DNA of 64,000 bases. It comes from Dysgonomonas mossii. GTDB lineage: Bacteria; Bacteroidota; Bacteroidia; Bacteroidales; Dysgonomonadaceae. Location: assembly GCF_004569505.1 (NCBI RefSeq), contig NZ_SPPK01000001.1:1178001-1242000 (forward strand), given 5' to 3'. Each line of letters opens with the position of its first letter. The first letter of the stretch is position 1. This document shows positions 18,106 through 26,580 of the stretch, one piece after another. Below the pieces are notes generated by a model. The model had not been told where the DNA came from. It saw only the letters and a list, made by a program, of their open reading frames with translations, and ran no database searches. Made by a program: the position numbers and the translations under genes.

Positions 18106-18327
18106 TTATTTTTTTACAGCAGTAGCTACAGAGTCAGCAGCAGCTTGAGCAGCAGCAGCGATTGAGTCAGCTTGAGCTTTAGCAGCAGCTTCAGCAGCTA
18201 CTTGAGCTTCAACAGCAGCTAAAGAGTCAGCTTTAGCCTTAGCAGCAGCTTCTTCAGCAGCTTTGTTATTACATGATGCGAAAGAGATTGCGATAGCAGC
18301 AACAGCAAATAAAACTAATTTTTTCAT
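18106..18327 (-). CDS. Small Ala-rich lipoprotein, Lpp-like
   Basis: The 73-residue product has a lipoprotein signal peptide (MKKLVLFAVAAIAISFASC, lipid-modified Cys19). The mature 55 residues contain no Gly, Pro or aromatic residue and are over half Ala. EAAAKAKADSLAA (26-38) recurs as EAAAKAQADSIAA (46-58), a 20-residue period, and a third ADSV copy follows. It should form one long helix or helical bundle, and it ends in VKK. Size, composition and terminal Lys recall Braun lipoprotein, though there is no visible homology. Its own promoter, strong terminator and narrow Ala codon choice (GCT/GCA) suggest high expression. Function unknown. Confidence 0.88.
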   Translation of the reverse strand: MKKLVLFAVAAIAISFASCNNKAAEEAAAKAKADSLAAVEAQVAAEAAAKAQADSIAAAAQAAADSVATAVKK

Positions 18328-18390
18328 TTTCTTTTCTATTAAAACTTAAACGGTAAATGTATTTGAGTTATAATTTCTGATAACACGATG

Positions 18391-18398
18391 CAAATATA
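18391..18398 (-). promoter_or_regulatory. -7 element (TATATTTG) of the Ala-rich lipoprotein gene
   Basis: The minus strand reads TATATTTG, giving a predicted start about 57 nt before the ATG at 18327. The region between this and the acyl-CoA synthetase gene is otherwise A+T-rich with no reading frame. Confidence 0.55.
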
Positions 18399-18504
18399 TA
18401 CATATTTCTTTACATGTTGTACAGCACAATTATATTTTTTTTAGTGTTTTTTTTATTTTTTTCTGAGGGGGGTACTTTTTTACTGTTAAATACACTGTAA
18501 CTAT

Positions 18505-20172
18505 TTAGTTATCATATAGATATCTTTTTATGCTTTTTTTAGGAGTTTTTTCAAATTCACTCGGGTAAATTTGTACCGCCGATATATTTTCGTATGCTGC
18601 AAGCATCTTATTTAGGTTTTGCCTATTTTGTTCCATTATTGCCGGCAACATTTCGTGATCTACATGGGCGGCATCCATAGTTTCATAATCAGGATGAGCT
18701 AATGCAACCAATTTACCATTTCGCTCCACGACGAGGCTTTCCAATACGAATGGCATATTGTTAAGCTTAGATTCTATTTCTTCAGGGAATATATTCTGTC
18801 CATTAGGGCCTAGCAACATCGTTTTGCTGCGTCCTCTTATGAAAATTGTGTTATTTTTATCTATAGTTCCCAAATCTCCTGTTTTCAACCAGCCATCTTC
18901 AGTAAAGGCTGCTTTTGTCGCTTCTTCATTTTTGTAATAACCCTTCATTACATTTTCTCCCCTTACCTGTATTTCTCCTACAATATTATATGGGTCTTGC
19001 GAGTCTATACGGACTTCCATAATATTGTCTAATATCCTACCGCAAGATGTGGGTATAAAATCGTAATGATGCTCGTATGAAATTAAAGGAGCACATTCAG
19101 TCATACCATAACCAACCGTAAATGGAAATTTGATTTTGTGAAGAAAGGCTTCCACTTCTCCATTTAGAGCTGCACCACCAATGATTACTTCATGAAAATT
19201 GCCACCTAAAGCATCTATTAAGCCTTTTCTTATTTTTGCATAAATCTGATCCTTTACAATCGGAATTTTCAAGGCCATTTTTATAGCAGGCTTCTCTATC
19301 TTAGGTAAAATTGCTTTTTTGTATATTTTTTCAATAACAAGAGGTACTGTTATAATAAGGTGTGGTTTTATTTCGGCAAAAGCCTCGGTTAGTATCTTAG
19401 GAGATGGGGCTCTTCCTAATAACGTTGTGTGCGAGCCTTCGGTCAAGGAATACAAAAATTCAAACGCACAGCCGTAAGCATGCGCCAGTGGAAGAAAAGA
19501 AACGATATCTTGTCCTCTGAATAGTAATTTCAGATATTGAGCATGAGTTATATTTCCTGCAAGGTTATTGGCTGTAAGCATAACCCCTTTGCTAAAGCCT
19601 GTTGTTCCCGAAGTATAATTAATGAGTACGACTTCTGAGTTATCTACTTTAGCGTAATTAATATCATTAGGAGAGTAACCATTGGGGTACTTCTCCTTCA
19701 TTTTTTTGTCTAACTCTTCTACCGCCAGGGAAAGCTTTTCTCCTTTTCCCTCGTGCAAGCAAGTAAGCTTGAAATCATTAATAGAGAATACTCCTCTTAC
19801 TCCCGGTATATGATCTTCATCCAGAGAGTCCCATATATTATTGGCTGTGAATAATAATTTTGATTCAGAGTGATTGATTATATGCTGTATATTGTCTGCA
19901 TGGAAATCCTGTAGGATAGGTACAATGGTAGCACCATAAGTGATAACGGCAAGATAAGTAACACACCAAGGAATATTATTTTTGCCAATAAGAGCAACTT
20001 TATCTCCTTTTGCTATTTGAGCATCATCCAGTAATATATGTATTCTAGCTATTTCACGAGCCAGATCTTTATAATACAATGTTTTTTTTTCGGAATAGTC
20101 AGACAAGCCCTTCAAGTCCCAATTGTTTCTAAAACTGTCTTCATATAAGGTTATTAGATTCTTGTCAATCAT
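18505..20172 (-). CDS. Long-chain fatty acid--CoA ligase (AMP-binding family)
   Basis: The product is about 555 residues of the ANL superfamily. It has INYTSGTTGFSKG (P-loop), GYGMTECAP (adenine-binding motif A5), and TGDLGTID followed by FIRGRSK (hinge and A8). It should adenylate a fatty acid and transfer it to CoA at the cytoplasmic membrane. I set the start at the ATG at 20172 (MIDKNLITLYEDSF): a TTG start at 20205 would lie inside the TATTTTTG promoter element. The C-terminal region from about residue 480 is shorter than in FadD, as in Bacteroidota FACL-like enzymes. It is monocistronic, divergent from mtaB. Confidence 0.92.
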   Translation of the reverse strand: MIDKNLITLYEDSFRNNWDLKGLSDYSEKKTLYYKDLAREIARIHILLDDAQIAKGDKVALIGKNNIPWCVTYLAVITYGATIVPILQDFHADNIQHIINHSESKLLFTANNIWDSLDEDHIPGVRGVFSINDFKLTCLHEGKGEKLSLAVEELDKKMKEKYPNGYSPNDINYAKVDNSEVVLINYTSGTTGFSKGVMLTANNLAGNITHAQYLKLLFRGQDIVSFLPLAHAYGCAFEFLYSLTEGSHTTLLGRAPSPKILTEAFAEIKPHLIITVPLVIEKIYKKAILPKIEKPAIKMALKIPIVKDQIYAKIRKGLIDALGGNFHEVIIGGAALNGEVEAFLHKIKFPFTVGYGMTECAPLISYEHHYDFIPTSCGRILDNIMEVRIDSQDPYNIVGEIQVRGENVMKGYYKNEEATKAAFTEDGWLKTGDLGTIDKNNTIFIRGRSKTMLLGPNGQNIFPEEIESKLNNMPFVLESLVVERNGKLVALAHPDYETMDAAHVDHEMLPAIMEQNRQNLNKMLAAYENISAVQIYPSEFEKTPKKSIKRYLYDN

Positions 20173-20202
20173 GATTTGTTGCTCATTTTTATAAATTTTG
20201 TG

Positions 20203-20210
20203 CAAAAATA
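20203..20210 (-). promoter_or_regulatory. -7 element (TATTTTTG) of the acyl-CoA ligase gene
   Basis: TATTTTTG on the minus strand matches TAnnTTTG and gives a leader of roughly 24 nt to the ATG at 20172, which supports that start codon. Confidence 0.5.
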
Positions 20211-20265
20211 GAGACTATCATCATAATCTACAACTATTTTATATGTAAAGTTTCACGTAATTGTG

Positions 20266-20273
20266 TAATTTTG
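20266..20273 (+). promoter_or_regulatory. Possible -7 element (TAATTTTG) of the mtaB operon
   Basis: TAATTTTG lies about 90 nt before the mtaB ATG in the divergent spacer. It fits TAnnTTTG, but no -33 box is visible, so the call is weak. Confidence 0.35.
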
Positions 20274-20362
20274 TACTCTTTTTGTATGACAATAATTAAT
20301 AAATTGCTTGTAGAACAAAGTTATTTATTTCAATATTATTAAATTAGGTTCTGTAATATACA

Positions 20363-21673
20363 ATGATAGATAATTCAATTTTTGAGAATAAAAAAGCAGC
20401 CTATCTCACATTAGGCTGTAAATTAAACTTTGCAGAGACATCAGCTATCGGGCGACAATTGTCCCAAGTTGGTGTTCGTAGATCCAGAGATGGGGAAGTT
20501 GCAGATATATGTGTTATAAATACTTGCTCGGTAACCGAATTTGCAGATAAGAAATGTCGTCAGGCTGTACGTAAAATGATTAAAGAAAACCCCGGTGCTT
20601 ATGTTATAGTAACAGGATGCTACGCTCAACTTAAACCCGAAGATATTGCGGGTATAAAAGGTGTGGATATTGTACTGGGATCGGAGCAGAAGCTTGATGT
20701 AGTAGCTTATCTTGACGAACTAAAGAAAAAAGATAAAGGGGTCGTACATACTTCTAAAACGAATAAGATAAAGTCATTTGTTCCATCGTGTTCACAGGAT
20801 GATCGTACCCGCTATTTTCTGAAAGTGCAGGATGGCTGTGATTACTTTTGTTCTTTTTGTACCATTCCTTTTGCCAGAGGACGCAGTCGTAACGGCTCGA
20901 TAGAAAGCATGGTACAGCAGGCAAAAGAGGTTGCTGAAAAAGGAGGTAAGGAGATTGTTCTAACAGGTGTGAATATAGGAGACTTTGGTAGAACTACCGG
21001 CGAAACCTTTTTTGACTTAGTCAAAGCTTTAGATGAAGTGGAGGGTGTTGAGCGTTATCGGATTTCATCAATAGAGCCGAACTTGCTTACCGATGAGATT
21101 ATACAATTTGTAGCTCAATCAAAACGTTTTGCGCCTCATTTTCATATCCCATTACAGTCGGGTTCGGATGCTGTGCTTAAATTGATGCGCCGCCGCTACG
21201 ATACTGCATTATTCAGGCATAAAGTAGAAAAGATTAAATCCGTAATGCCTGATGCATTTATCGGAGTTGATGTTATTGTTGGTACAAGAGGAGAGACCGA
21301 TGAATATTTTGAAGAAGCAAAAGCTTTCTTAGAAAGTCTTGATTTTTCACAATTGCATGTTTTTACATATTCTGAACGTCCGAATACGCAGGCTTTGAAA
21401 ATAGATCACGAAGTAGATCCTAAAACTAAGCATGCACGTTGTAAGGCTCTACTAGATTTATCAGACGAAAAATTGCAGGCATTCTATCGGTCGCAGCAAG
21501 GAACAAAGCGAAAAGTGTTATTCGAGCATACTCAACATGATAGCGTTATGTATGGTTTTACTGAGAATTATATAAAAGTAGAAACTCAGTATCATGCACA
21601 TAAAGCGAATGAAATAAAAATGATAACTTTGGGCGATTTTAATTCCATAAAAACAGCTCTTACCGAGATCTGA
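20363..21673 (+). CDS. mtaB: tRNA (t6A37)-C2 methylthiotransferase MtaB
   Basis: This 436-residue radical SAM enzyme of the MiaB/MtaB/RimO family converts t6A37 to ms2t6A37 in ANN-decoding tRNAs. The N-terminal UPF0004 domain carries the auxiliary-cluster cysteines in GCKLN, NTCSVT and TGCYAQ. The radical SAM motif CDYFCSFC is near residue 160, followed by FARGRSRN. The C-terminal TRAM-like part is short. The product resembles MtaB more than MiaB because of GCKLNFAE and the RGRSRNGS block. It ends 2 nt before the acyltransferase gene, so the operon mixes tRNA modification and lipid A genes. Confidence 0.93.
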   Translation: MIDNSIFENKKAAYLTLGCKLNFAETSAIGRQLSQVGVRRSRDGEVADICVINTCSVTEFADKKCRQAVRKMIKENPGAYVIVTGCYAQLKPEDIAGIKGVDIVLGSEQKLDVVAYLDELKKKDKGVVHTSKTNKIKSFVPSCSQDDRTRYFLKVQDGCDYFCSFCTIPFARGRSRNGSIESMVQQAKEVAEKGGKEIVLTGVNIGDFGRTTGETFFDLVKALDEVEGVERYRISSIEPNLLTDEIIQFVAQSKRFAPHFHIPLQSGSDAVLKLMRRRYDTALFRHKVEKIKSVMPDAFIGVDVIVGTRGETDEYFEEAKAFLESLDFSQLHVFTYSERPNTQALKIDHEVDPKTKHARCKALLDLSDEKLQAFYRSQQGTKRKVLFEHTQHDSVMYGFTENYIKVETQYHAHKANEIKMITLGDFNSIKTALTEI

Positions 21674-21675
21674 CG

Positions 21676-22590
21676 ATGAATAAGATATTATATTATATAT
21701 TGTATATCTGGATGTATTTGCATGCGCTGTTACCATTCAGAGCATTATATATTTTATCTGATTTCCTCTATTTTCTAGTATATAAGGTTATTCGTTATAG
21801 GTTGAAAGTCGTACGCATCAATCTTAAAAATAGCTTTCCCGAGAAAACGGATAAAGAGTTGCACGTTATCGAGAAAGAATTTTACCATCATTTTTGCGAT
21901 TACTTCGTAGAAACACTAAAACTATTACATATCTCTGATGAAGAGATGCAAAAGCGAATGGTTTTTGAGAATATGGATATCGTGAAAGATTTGATGAAGG
22001 ATGGAAACTCTGCCTTAATGTTCTTAGGGCATTATGGTAATTGGGAATGGGTTCCATCAATCACGATGTCGTTTCGCAATGAAGAGGATCAAAATAAGCT
22101 TTTAGGACAGATTTATAGACCTTTGAAAAATAAAGCTGTCGATAATTTGTTTCTCAAGATACGTAGTCGGTTTGGTTCGTTCGGAATAGCTAAGAATGAA
22201 ACGTTGCGTGTTATTGTAAAGCTAAGAAAGGCAAAACAACAAGTATTAATAGGCTTCATGGCCGATCAGACGCCGTCTTTTCACAACATACATTATTGGT
22301 CAACTTTTATGAATCAAGAATCTGCTGTTTTTACAGGAGTTGAGCGTATTGCAAAACAAACCGGATTTGCTGTCGTTTACCTTGATATAGAAAAGGTGAA
22401 AAGAGGACATTATAAAGGAACGGTAAAATTGATTTCGGATAAGCCTCAGGCTGCCCCCGAATTCTATATAACAGAAACTTATATACGAGAGATGGAAAGA
22501 ACCATTCTGCGTAATCCTGCTTATTGGCTATGGACTCACAAGCGATGGAAAATGACTCGGAAGGAAGTTGAATTAGCACAACATAAATGA
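21676..22590 (+). CDS. Lipid A late acyltransferase (LpxL/HtrB family)
   Basis: This 304-residue protein is of the LpxL/LpxM lysophospholipid acyltransferase-like family. One N-terminal membrane anchor is seen (IWMYLHALLPFRALYIL). GHYGNWEW contains the HX4E catalytic dyad, and FMADQTPSF matches the second conserved block. It should transfer a fatty acyl chain from ACP to the distal glucosamine of Kdo-lipid A at the cytoplasmic face. Bacteroidales commonly carry one such enzyme and make penta-acyl lipid A. Its end overlaps the next GT2 start by 4 nt. Confidence 0.9.
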   Translation: MNKILYYILYIWMYLHALLPFRALYILSDFLYFLVYKVIRYRLKVVRINLKNSFPEKTDKELHVIEKEFYHHFCDYFVETLKLLHISDEEMQKRMVFENMDIVKDLMKDGNSALMFLGHYGNWEWVPSITMSFRNEEDQNKLLGQIYRPLKNKAVDNLFLKIRSRFGSFGIAKNETLRVIVKLRKAKQQVLIGFMADQTPSFHNIHYWSTFMNQESAVFTGVERIAKQTGFAVVYLDIEKVKRGHYKGTVKLISDKPQAAPEFYITETYIREMERTILRNPAYWLWTHKRWKMTRKEVELAQHK

Positions 22591-23615
22591 AAAAAATAGC
22601 AATTGTTATTCTTAACTGGAACGGGAAAAAGTTACTAGAAGAGTTTCTTCCTACAGTTGTACGGTATTCATCTTTTCCTGATGTCGAAATTGTTGTGGCT
22701 GATAATGGTTCTACAGATGAGTCTTTATCTTTCTTAGAGACATCATATCCTCAAATATCATTGATAAGACTCCCTGAAAACTATGGTTTTGCAGGAGGAT
22801 ACAATGTTGCATTGAAAGAAGTCGCTGCCGAATATTTTGTTATTCTCAATTCTGATGTTGAAGTAACCGAAAACTGGTTAAACACGACTATATCCTATCT
22901 GGATGAAAATGCAGATGTTGCTGCCGTCCAGCCTAAGATATTGGCTCAACGAAACAAAGCTAGTTTTGAATATGCAGGAGCTGCGGGTGGATTCTTAGAC
23001 AAGTATGGTTATCCATTTTGTAGGGGGCGTATTTTTCAAAAAATAGAAGAGGATCATCATCAGTATGATACGCCAATAGATATCTTATGGGCTACGGGAG
23101 CTTGTCTCATTATACGTTCTGCAGACTTCTTTGAGGTAGGAGGGTTCGACTCTTCCTTTTTTGCACATATGGAAGAGATTGATCTTTGTTGGAGGTTGAA
23201 CTCAAGAGGCAGGCGTATTGTTTGCTTACCTTCTTCGGTTGTATATCATGTGGGAGCCGCTACCTTGAAAAAGGAAAATCCCAGAAAAACATTTCTCAAT
23301 TTCAGGAATAACCTTATAATGCTTTATAAAAATCTGCCTCAGGATAACTTAAAGAAAGTGATGACTATACGGCTGATATTGGATTATATCGCGGCGTTCC
23401 AATTTGCTGTAACAGGAAAGTATGCTAACGCGAAAGAGGTTGTTAGAGCCCATAAAGACTTTTATAATAACAGGAAGATGTATCGGTCTGCTAGAAATGA
23501 AAATCTGGAAAAAATGATTGTTGAATACCCTGCAACTATCTACCCAAGAAGTATTCTTGCTGCTTATTATCTGAGAGGAATAAAGTTATTCTCAAATTTG
23601 AAGTTTGGACGTTAA
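22587..23615 (+). CDS. GT2 glycosyltransferase (rhamnosyltransferase-like)
   Basis: This 342-residue enzyme has VILNWNGKKL, ADNGSTDES, ENYGFAGGYN and NSDVEV, the signature order of the WbbL-like rhamnosyltransferase group of family 2. A later HMEEIDLCWRL block contains the catalytic-base region. Translational coupling (ATGA) to the LpxL-like gene suggests work on the lipid A/core oligosaccharide rather than on the large O-antigen locus. Donor sugar is not proven. Confidence 0.88.
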   Translation: MKKIAIVILNWNGKKLLEEFLPTVVRYSSFPDVEIVVADNGSTDESLSFLETSYPQISLIRLPENYGFAGGYNVALKEVAAEYFVILNSDVEVTENWLNTTISYLDENADVAAVQPKILAQRNKASFEYAGAAGGFLDKYGYPFCRGRIFQKIEEDHHQYDTPIDILWATGACLIIRSADFFEVGGFDSSFFAHMEEIDLCWRLNSRGRRIVCLPSSVVYHVGAATLKKENPRKTFLNFRNNLIMLYKNLPQDNLKKVMTIRLILDYIAAFQFAVTGKYANAKEVVRAHKDFYNNRKMYRSARNENLEKMIVEYPATIYPRSILAAYYLRGIKLFSNLKFGR

Positions 23616-23670
23616 GCTCTTCAACTGCAATTAAGTTTGATATTTCTTATCTGAATTTTCTTTTTTCTTG

Positions 23671-23678
23671 TATATTTG
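23671..23678 (+). promoter_or_regulatory. -7 element (TATATTTG) of the DUF4294 gene
   Basis: TATATTTG matches the consensus and lies 26 nt before the ATG at 23704. A longer reading frame starting at 23668 would begin upstream of it, so the ATG at 23704 is preferred. Confidence 0.5.
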
Positions 23679-23703
23679 GACTGTATTTATACTGCGTAAC
23701 CCA

Positions 23704-24327
23704 ATGAGAAAGATTGTATTTTCTTTTGTCTTGTTATTGTTGGTTTCTGTGGCTCTCAAGGCACAGGAAAAGCAAGATACGTATATAGATATGGCAGTTA
23801 TCTATCATGGGGATACGATTGCTATTATGAACCTCAAGCCGGTTTATATATATGCTCCATTAAAATTTAAGAATAACAAGCAAAGACAGGAATACTCAAA
23901 ACTAGTAAGGGACGTCCGCATAGCGTACCCTTATGCAAAGATGATTACAGCTGCTATTGTTGAAACTTATGAATATATGCAATCCTTGCCCAATGATAAA
24001 GCAAGAGATAAGTATATGAACGATGTGCAGAAATATATGATGGAGGAATACAAACCCAAGATGAAGAAAATGACCAAGAATCAGGGTAAGGTTTTGGTGA
24101 AGCTTATCGATCGTCAATGTAATACCTCGTCATATAATATTGTAAAAGCCTTGGTTGGTAGCTTCAAAGCCGGTGTATATAATGCTTTTGCCGGATTGTT
24201 TGGCAATAGCCTGAAAACAGAATATGATCCTGAAGGTAGAGATGCCGAAATAGAAGCCATCGTTACTCAGTTGGAACAAGGTACATTAGATTATTATTAT
24301 TCCATTAATTATCATGGATATAAATGA
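23704..24327 (+). CDS. DUF4294 family secreted protein
   Basis: The product is about 207 residues with a signal peptide (MRKIVFSFVLLLLVSVALKAQ). The rest is helical and charged, with the YAPLKFKNNKQRQEY and RDVRIAYPYAK blocks that mark DUF4294, a Bacteroidota-specific family of unknown role. LIDRQCNTSSY near the C-terminal third is conserved in that family. It sits after the lpxL-like/GT2 pair with its own promoter and is closed by the terminator at 24353-24390. The protein is predicted to be periplasmic. Function unknown. Confidence 0.88.
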   Translation: MRKIVFSFVLLLLVSVALKAQEKQDTYIDMAVIYHGDTIAIMNLKPVYIYAPLKFKNNKQRQEYSKLVRDVRIAYPYAKMITAAIVETYEYMQSLPNDKARDKYMNDVQKYMMEEYKPKMKKMTKNQGKVLVKLIDRQCNTSSYNIVKALVGSFKAGVYNAFAGLFGNSLKTEYDPEGRDAEIEAIVTQLEQGTLDYYYSINYHGYK

Positions 24328-24352
24328 TTGATAACAATTAGATTACATAAAT

Positions 24353-24390
24353 AAAACAGCGACAAGCCCTTTTGAGTTTATCGCTGTTTT
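24353..24390. terminator. Bidirectional terminator between convergent genes
   Basis: AAAACAGCGA (24353-24362) pairs with TCGCTGTTTT (24381-24390) with an 18-nt loop; A- and T-rich ends serve both strands. It lies between the DUF4294 and alkaline phosphatase stops. Confidence 0.75.
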
Positions 24391-24412
24391 GTATATGGGG
24401 GTAACTATCTTC

Positions 24413-26062
24413 TTATAGCTTATTAATTAGGCTCTTAGGAACATAGAATGTGTCGTTCTTGTCTATGTATACAGTCACTGTACTTAACGAGATTGGCTGA
24501 TTGTTGAGATAAACTACCGACTTGAACGCAGGTATAGTCAAGGTCATATTTCCTTTCTTTACTTTTAATACAGGGAAATCAGTAGACTTATCGATGCTAT
24601 ACTCTAATCCTTTGAAGACTTCTGTATGTTTAGCAAACACTTCTTCTGTCATATCTTTCAAAGATGTTTTGAGCCCTATAGCGTCAGATAAATATTGGTT
24701 TATTTCTACATTCGTATTCATACCTATAGGCAGATCACCATCAGGATGATAAGCTGCGAGAAATACTTCTTCGCCGGTATGCCCTCCCGTTGTGAAACCG
24801 AAATATGTATGTTGATTCATTATATTAATAATACTCGAACCCATATTCACGCTATTGCTTACTTTCATATAGTCAGCTTCTTGATAGTTCTTAGAACTGA
24901 GAAGTAAGTTTAATTCATCGTCGTTCAGGTCTATATTCGTATATTCTTTAAATATGCTTTTGAAATCTTCCGGTTTCGATTTTAATAAGATACGCTCCAA
25001 ACCTTCTCCTGTTTTTTTGTATTGCGATACATTTTTGAATAGTTGATCGATGGTTGCTTTGTCATAGCTTTTCAGGTCTCTACGACCAATTGTGAATCCG
25101 CTATTTCCATGATCGGGAAGAACTATTACAGTTGTTTCTCCATTCTTGCGGGCAAAATCCATAACAGTAGCAACTGCTTTGTCGAATGCTAAATATTCTG
25201 TAATACAGCCTACAGCATCGTTTCCGTGAGCAGACCAGTCTACTTTACTGCCTTCTACCATGAGGAAAAAGCCGTTTTCGTTCTGAGAAAGCCTGTCTAG
25301 CGCTTTTTTAGTCATTTCATTCAGTGACGGAACTAGAGTAGAGTCTCTGTCGATGTCGTAAGGTAGCTCTCTTTCTCCGAATAATGCCCAAACTTTATCT
25401 TTTCCATTAAAGTTACGGAAAGCTTTTAGATCATCCTGAATAAGTCTGGTTCCCGTGTTTTTGAAATGTTGTTTAATGTCGTCAGTAAGTATAGAATTAC
25501 CACCACCAAACATGACATCTAAGTTTTGATATGCCATTTGTGATGCGATATATTCATATTTGCCTCTGGCATAATAGTGTGCAGAGCAGTCTGCGGGTGT
25601 TGCATGCGGGAATTCCACCGTAACAACCAATCCCGTAGCTTTGTTTTGTTGATGTTTAGCAGCTTCCAGTATTGTAGCTAATGGTTGGTAAGCTTTTGCC
25701 GGATCTACAGGTACTAAGTCATTTTGAGGATCGGCAACAGGATAGATCGATACATTACCCGTCTGTTGGGGCATACCGGTCATATAACAAGAAGTTGTAG
25801 GAGCCGAGTCTCCAATGGGAGCATTTGATGAAAATGTTTTTACCGTGCCGCATAGATAAGGGTCAATAGCTAAATTGTTGCTTCCAAGCTTGTTGTAAAT
25901 CTGATACCAACGTGCGGCAGAAACTACACCGATAGATGTTCCGTCAGGTATCATCACAATCACATTTTTGGTAGGTCTGACATGCTTGCGGTACTGCTGT
26001 TGGGCATATATCGCGGTCGAAAAAATCAGCAGAAGCAATAAGACCGTACTTGTTTTTCTCAT
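24413..26062 (-). CDS. Alkaline phosphatase (PhoA type)
   Basis: The product is about 549 residues with a signal peptide (MRKTSTVLLLLLIFSTAIYAQ), so periplasmic. It has MIPDGTSIG (metal Asp), GDSAPTTSCYMTG (Ser/Thr nucleophile region), VEGSKVDWSAHG, LPDHGNSGF and GGHTGEEV, the metal ligands of the PhoA fold in the expected order. It hydrolyses phosphomonoesters. I chose the ATG at 26062 rather than the longer frame to 26128 because the signal peptide starts there and a complete -7/-33 promoter covers 26105-26134. No clear PhoB box was seen. Confidence 0.93.
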   Translation of the reverse strand: MRKTSTVLLLLLIFSTAIYAQQQYRKHVRPTKNVIVMIPDGTSIGVVSAARWYQIYNKLGSNNLAIDPYLCGTVKTFSSNAPIGDSAPTTSCYMTGMPQQTGNVSIYPVADPQNDLVPVDPAKAYQPLATILEAAKHQQNKATGLVVTVEFPHATPADCSAHYYARGKYEYIASQMAYQNLDVMFGGGNSILTDDIKQHFKNTGTRLIQDDLKAFRNFNGKDKVWALFGERELPYDIDRDSTLVPSLNEMTKKALDRLSQNENGFFLMVEGSKVDWSAHGNDAVGCITEYLAFDKAVATVMDFARKNGETTVIVLPDHGNSGFTIGRRDLKSYDKATIDQLFKNVSQYKKTGEGLERILLKSKPEDFKSIFKEYTNIDLNDDELNLLLSSKNYQEADYMKVSNSVNMGSSIINIMNQHTYFGFTTGGHTGEEVFLAAYHPDGDLPIGMNTNVEINQYLSDAIGLKTSLKDMTEEVFAKHTEVFKGLEYSIDKSTDFPVLKVKKGNMTLTIPAFKSVVYLNNQPISLSTVTVYIDKNDTFYVPKSLINKL

Positions 26063-26104
26063 GTTGGGAATATTTTGAATGATTAATAAATTGAAAAAGT
26101 ATAC

Positions 26105-26134
26105 CAAAGTTACAAAATATGTTTGCATCGCAAA
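26105..26134 (-). promoter_or_regulatory. Full Bacteroidota promoter of the alkaline phosphatase gene
   Basis: On the minus strand, TTTG (26134-26131) and TAACTTTG (26112-26105) are separated by 18 nt, close to the -33/-7 spacing known for this phylum. The leader to the ATG at 26062 is about 36 nt. Confidence 0.65.
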
Positions 26135-26311
26135 GACGCTGGATAATAATTTAAAGCCATTTCAAACCTTTTGTAAATAACACAAAAAAGAGTTTGTTTT
26201 TTAATGGCTATAATTCATTTAAGTCACGCTTTTTACCGTGCGTGGGTGTTACTTTTTTATGGTTTTGTATATTGTTGTACATCATATGTTTAGATATTTA
26301 ATGTTGTTAAA

Positions 26312-26329
26312 AAGTAACAAAAGTAACAG
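26312..26329 (-). promoter_or_regulatory. Second copy of the extended TACTTTTG element
   Basis: The minus strand reads CTGTTACTTTTGTTACTT, sharing the first 12 nt with the elements at 2793 and 47982. It is 250 nt from the nearest minus-strand gene, so its role here is uncertain. Confidence 0.35.
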
Positions 26330-26510
26330 TCGTTATGCTCTTTTTAATGTCACTTTTACTTCTTTCAGATCACTATAATGTCTTATATAAGATAAATCTG
26401 CAATATAAGATTACAAACAGTTATTTGTTGATAAATGTGACTGCTCGGAGTCGTTCCTTTCGTCGATTTCTTTTTACAAAGGAAATAAATACGCTCTAAA
26501 AATATTGATG

Positions 26511-26518
26511 TATCTTTG
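26511..26518 (+). promoter_or_regulatory. -7 element (TATCTTTG) of surE-lpxB
   Basis: An exact TAnnTTTG match about 63 nt before the surE ATG; no -33 box is evident. Confidence 0.5.
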
Positions 26519-26580
26519 TTTCTTAACTGAAATTTAATTTTTAGTTCTTAGTTTTGTTTTTTAATGATAAATAAAGATAG

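Larger units (their letters stand above)
26063..26580. other. 518-nt divergent intergenic region (phosphatase / surE)
   Basis: No reading frame is supported here. It holds the phosphatase promoter (26105-26134), a small inverted repeat CACGC/GCGTG around 26225-26243, a copy of the extended TACTTTTG element (26312-26329), a GACT/AGTC mini-hairpin near 26440-26453, and the surE -7 element (26511-26518). The spacing is generous for a genome packed like this, so a small RNA cannot be excluded. Confidence 0.4.

Noticed and set aside
18106..18327. The Ala-rich frame as a low-complexity artefact
   Set aside because: The suspicion was dropped because the frame has a clean lipobox signal peptide, its own -7 element and a strong terminator placed correctly for it.
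20173..20205. TTG start for the acyl-CoA ligase
   Set aside because: It would lie inside a TATTTTTG promoter element; the ATG at 20172 leaves a short normal leader.
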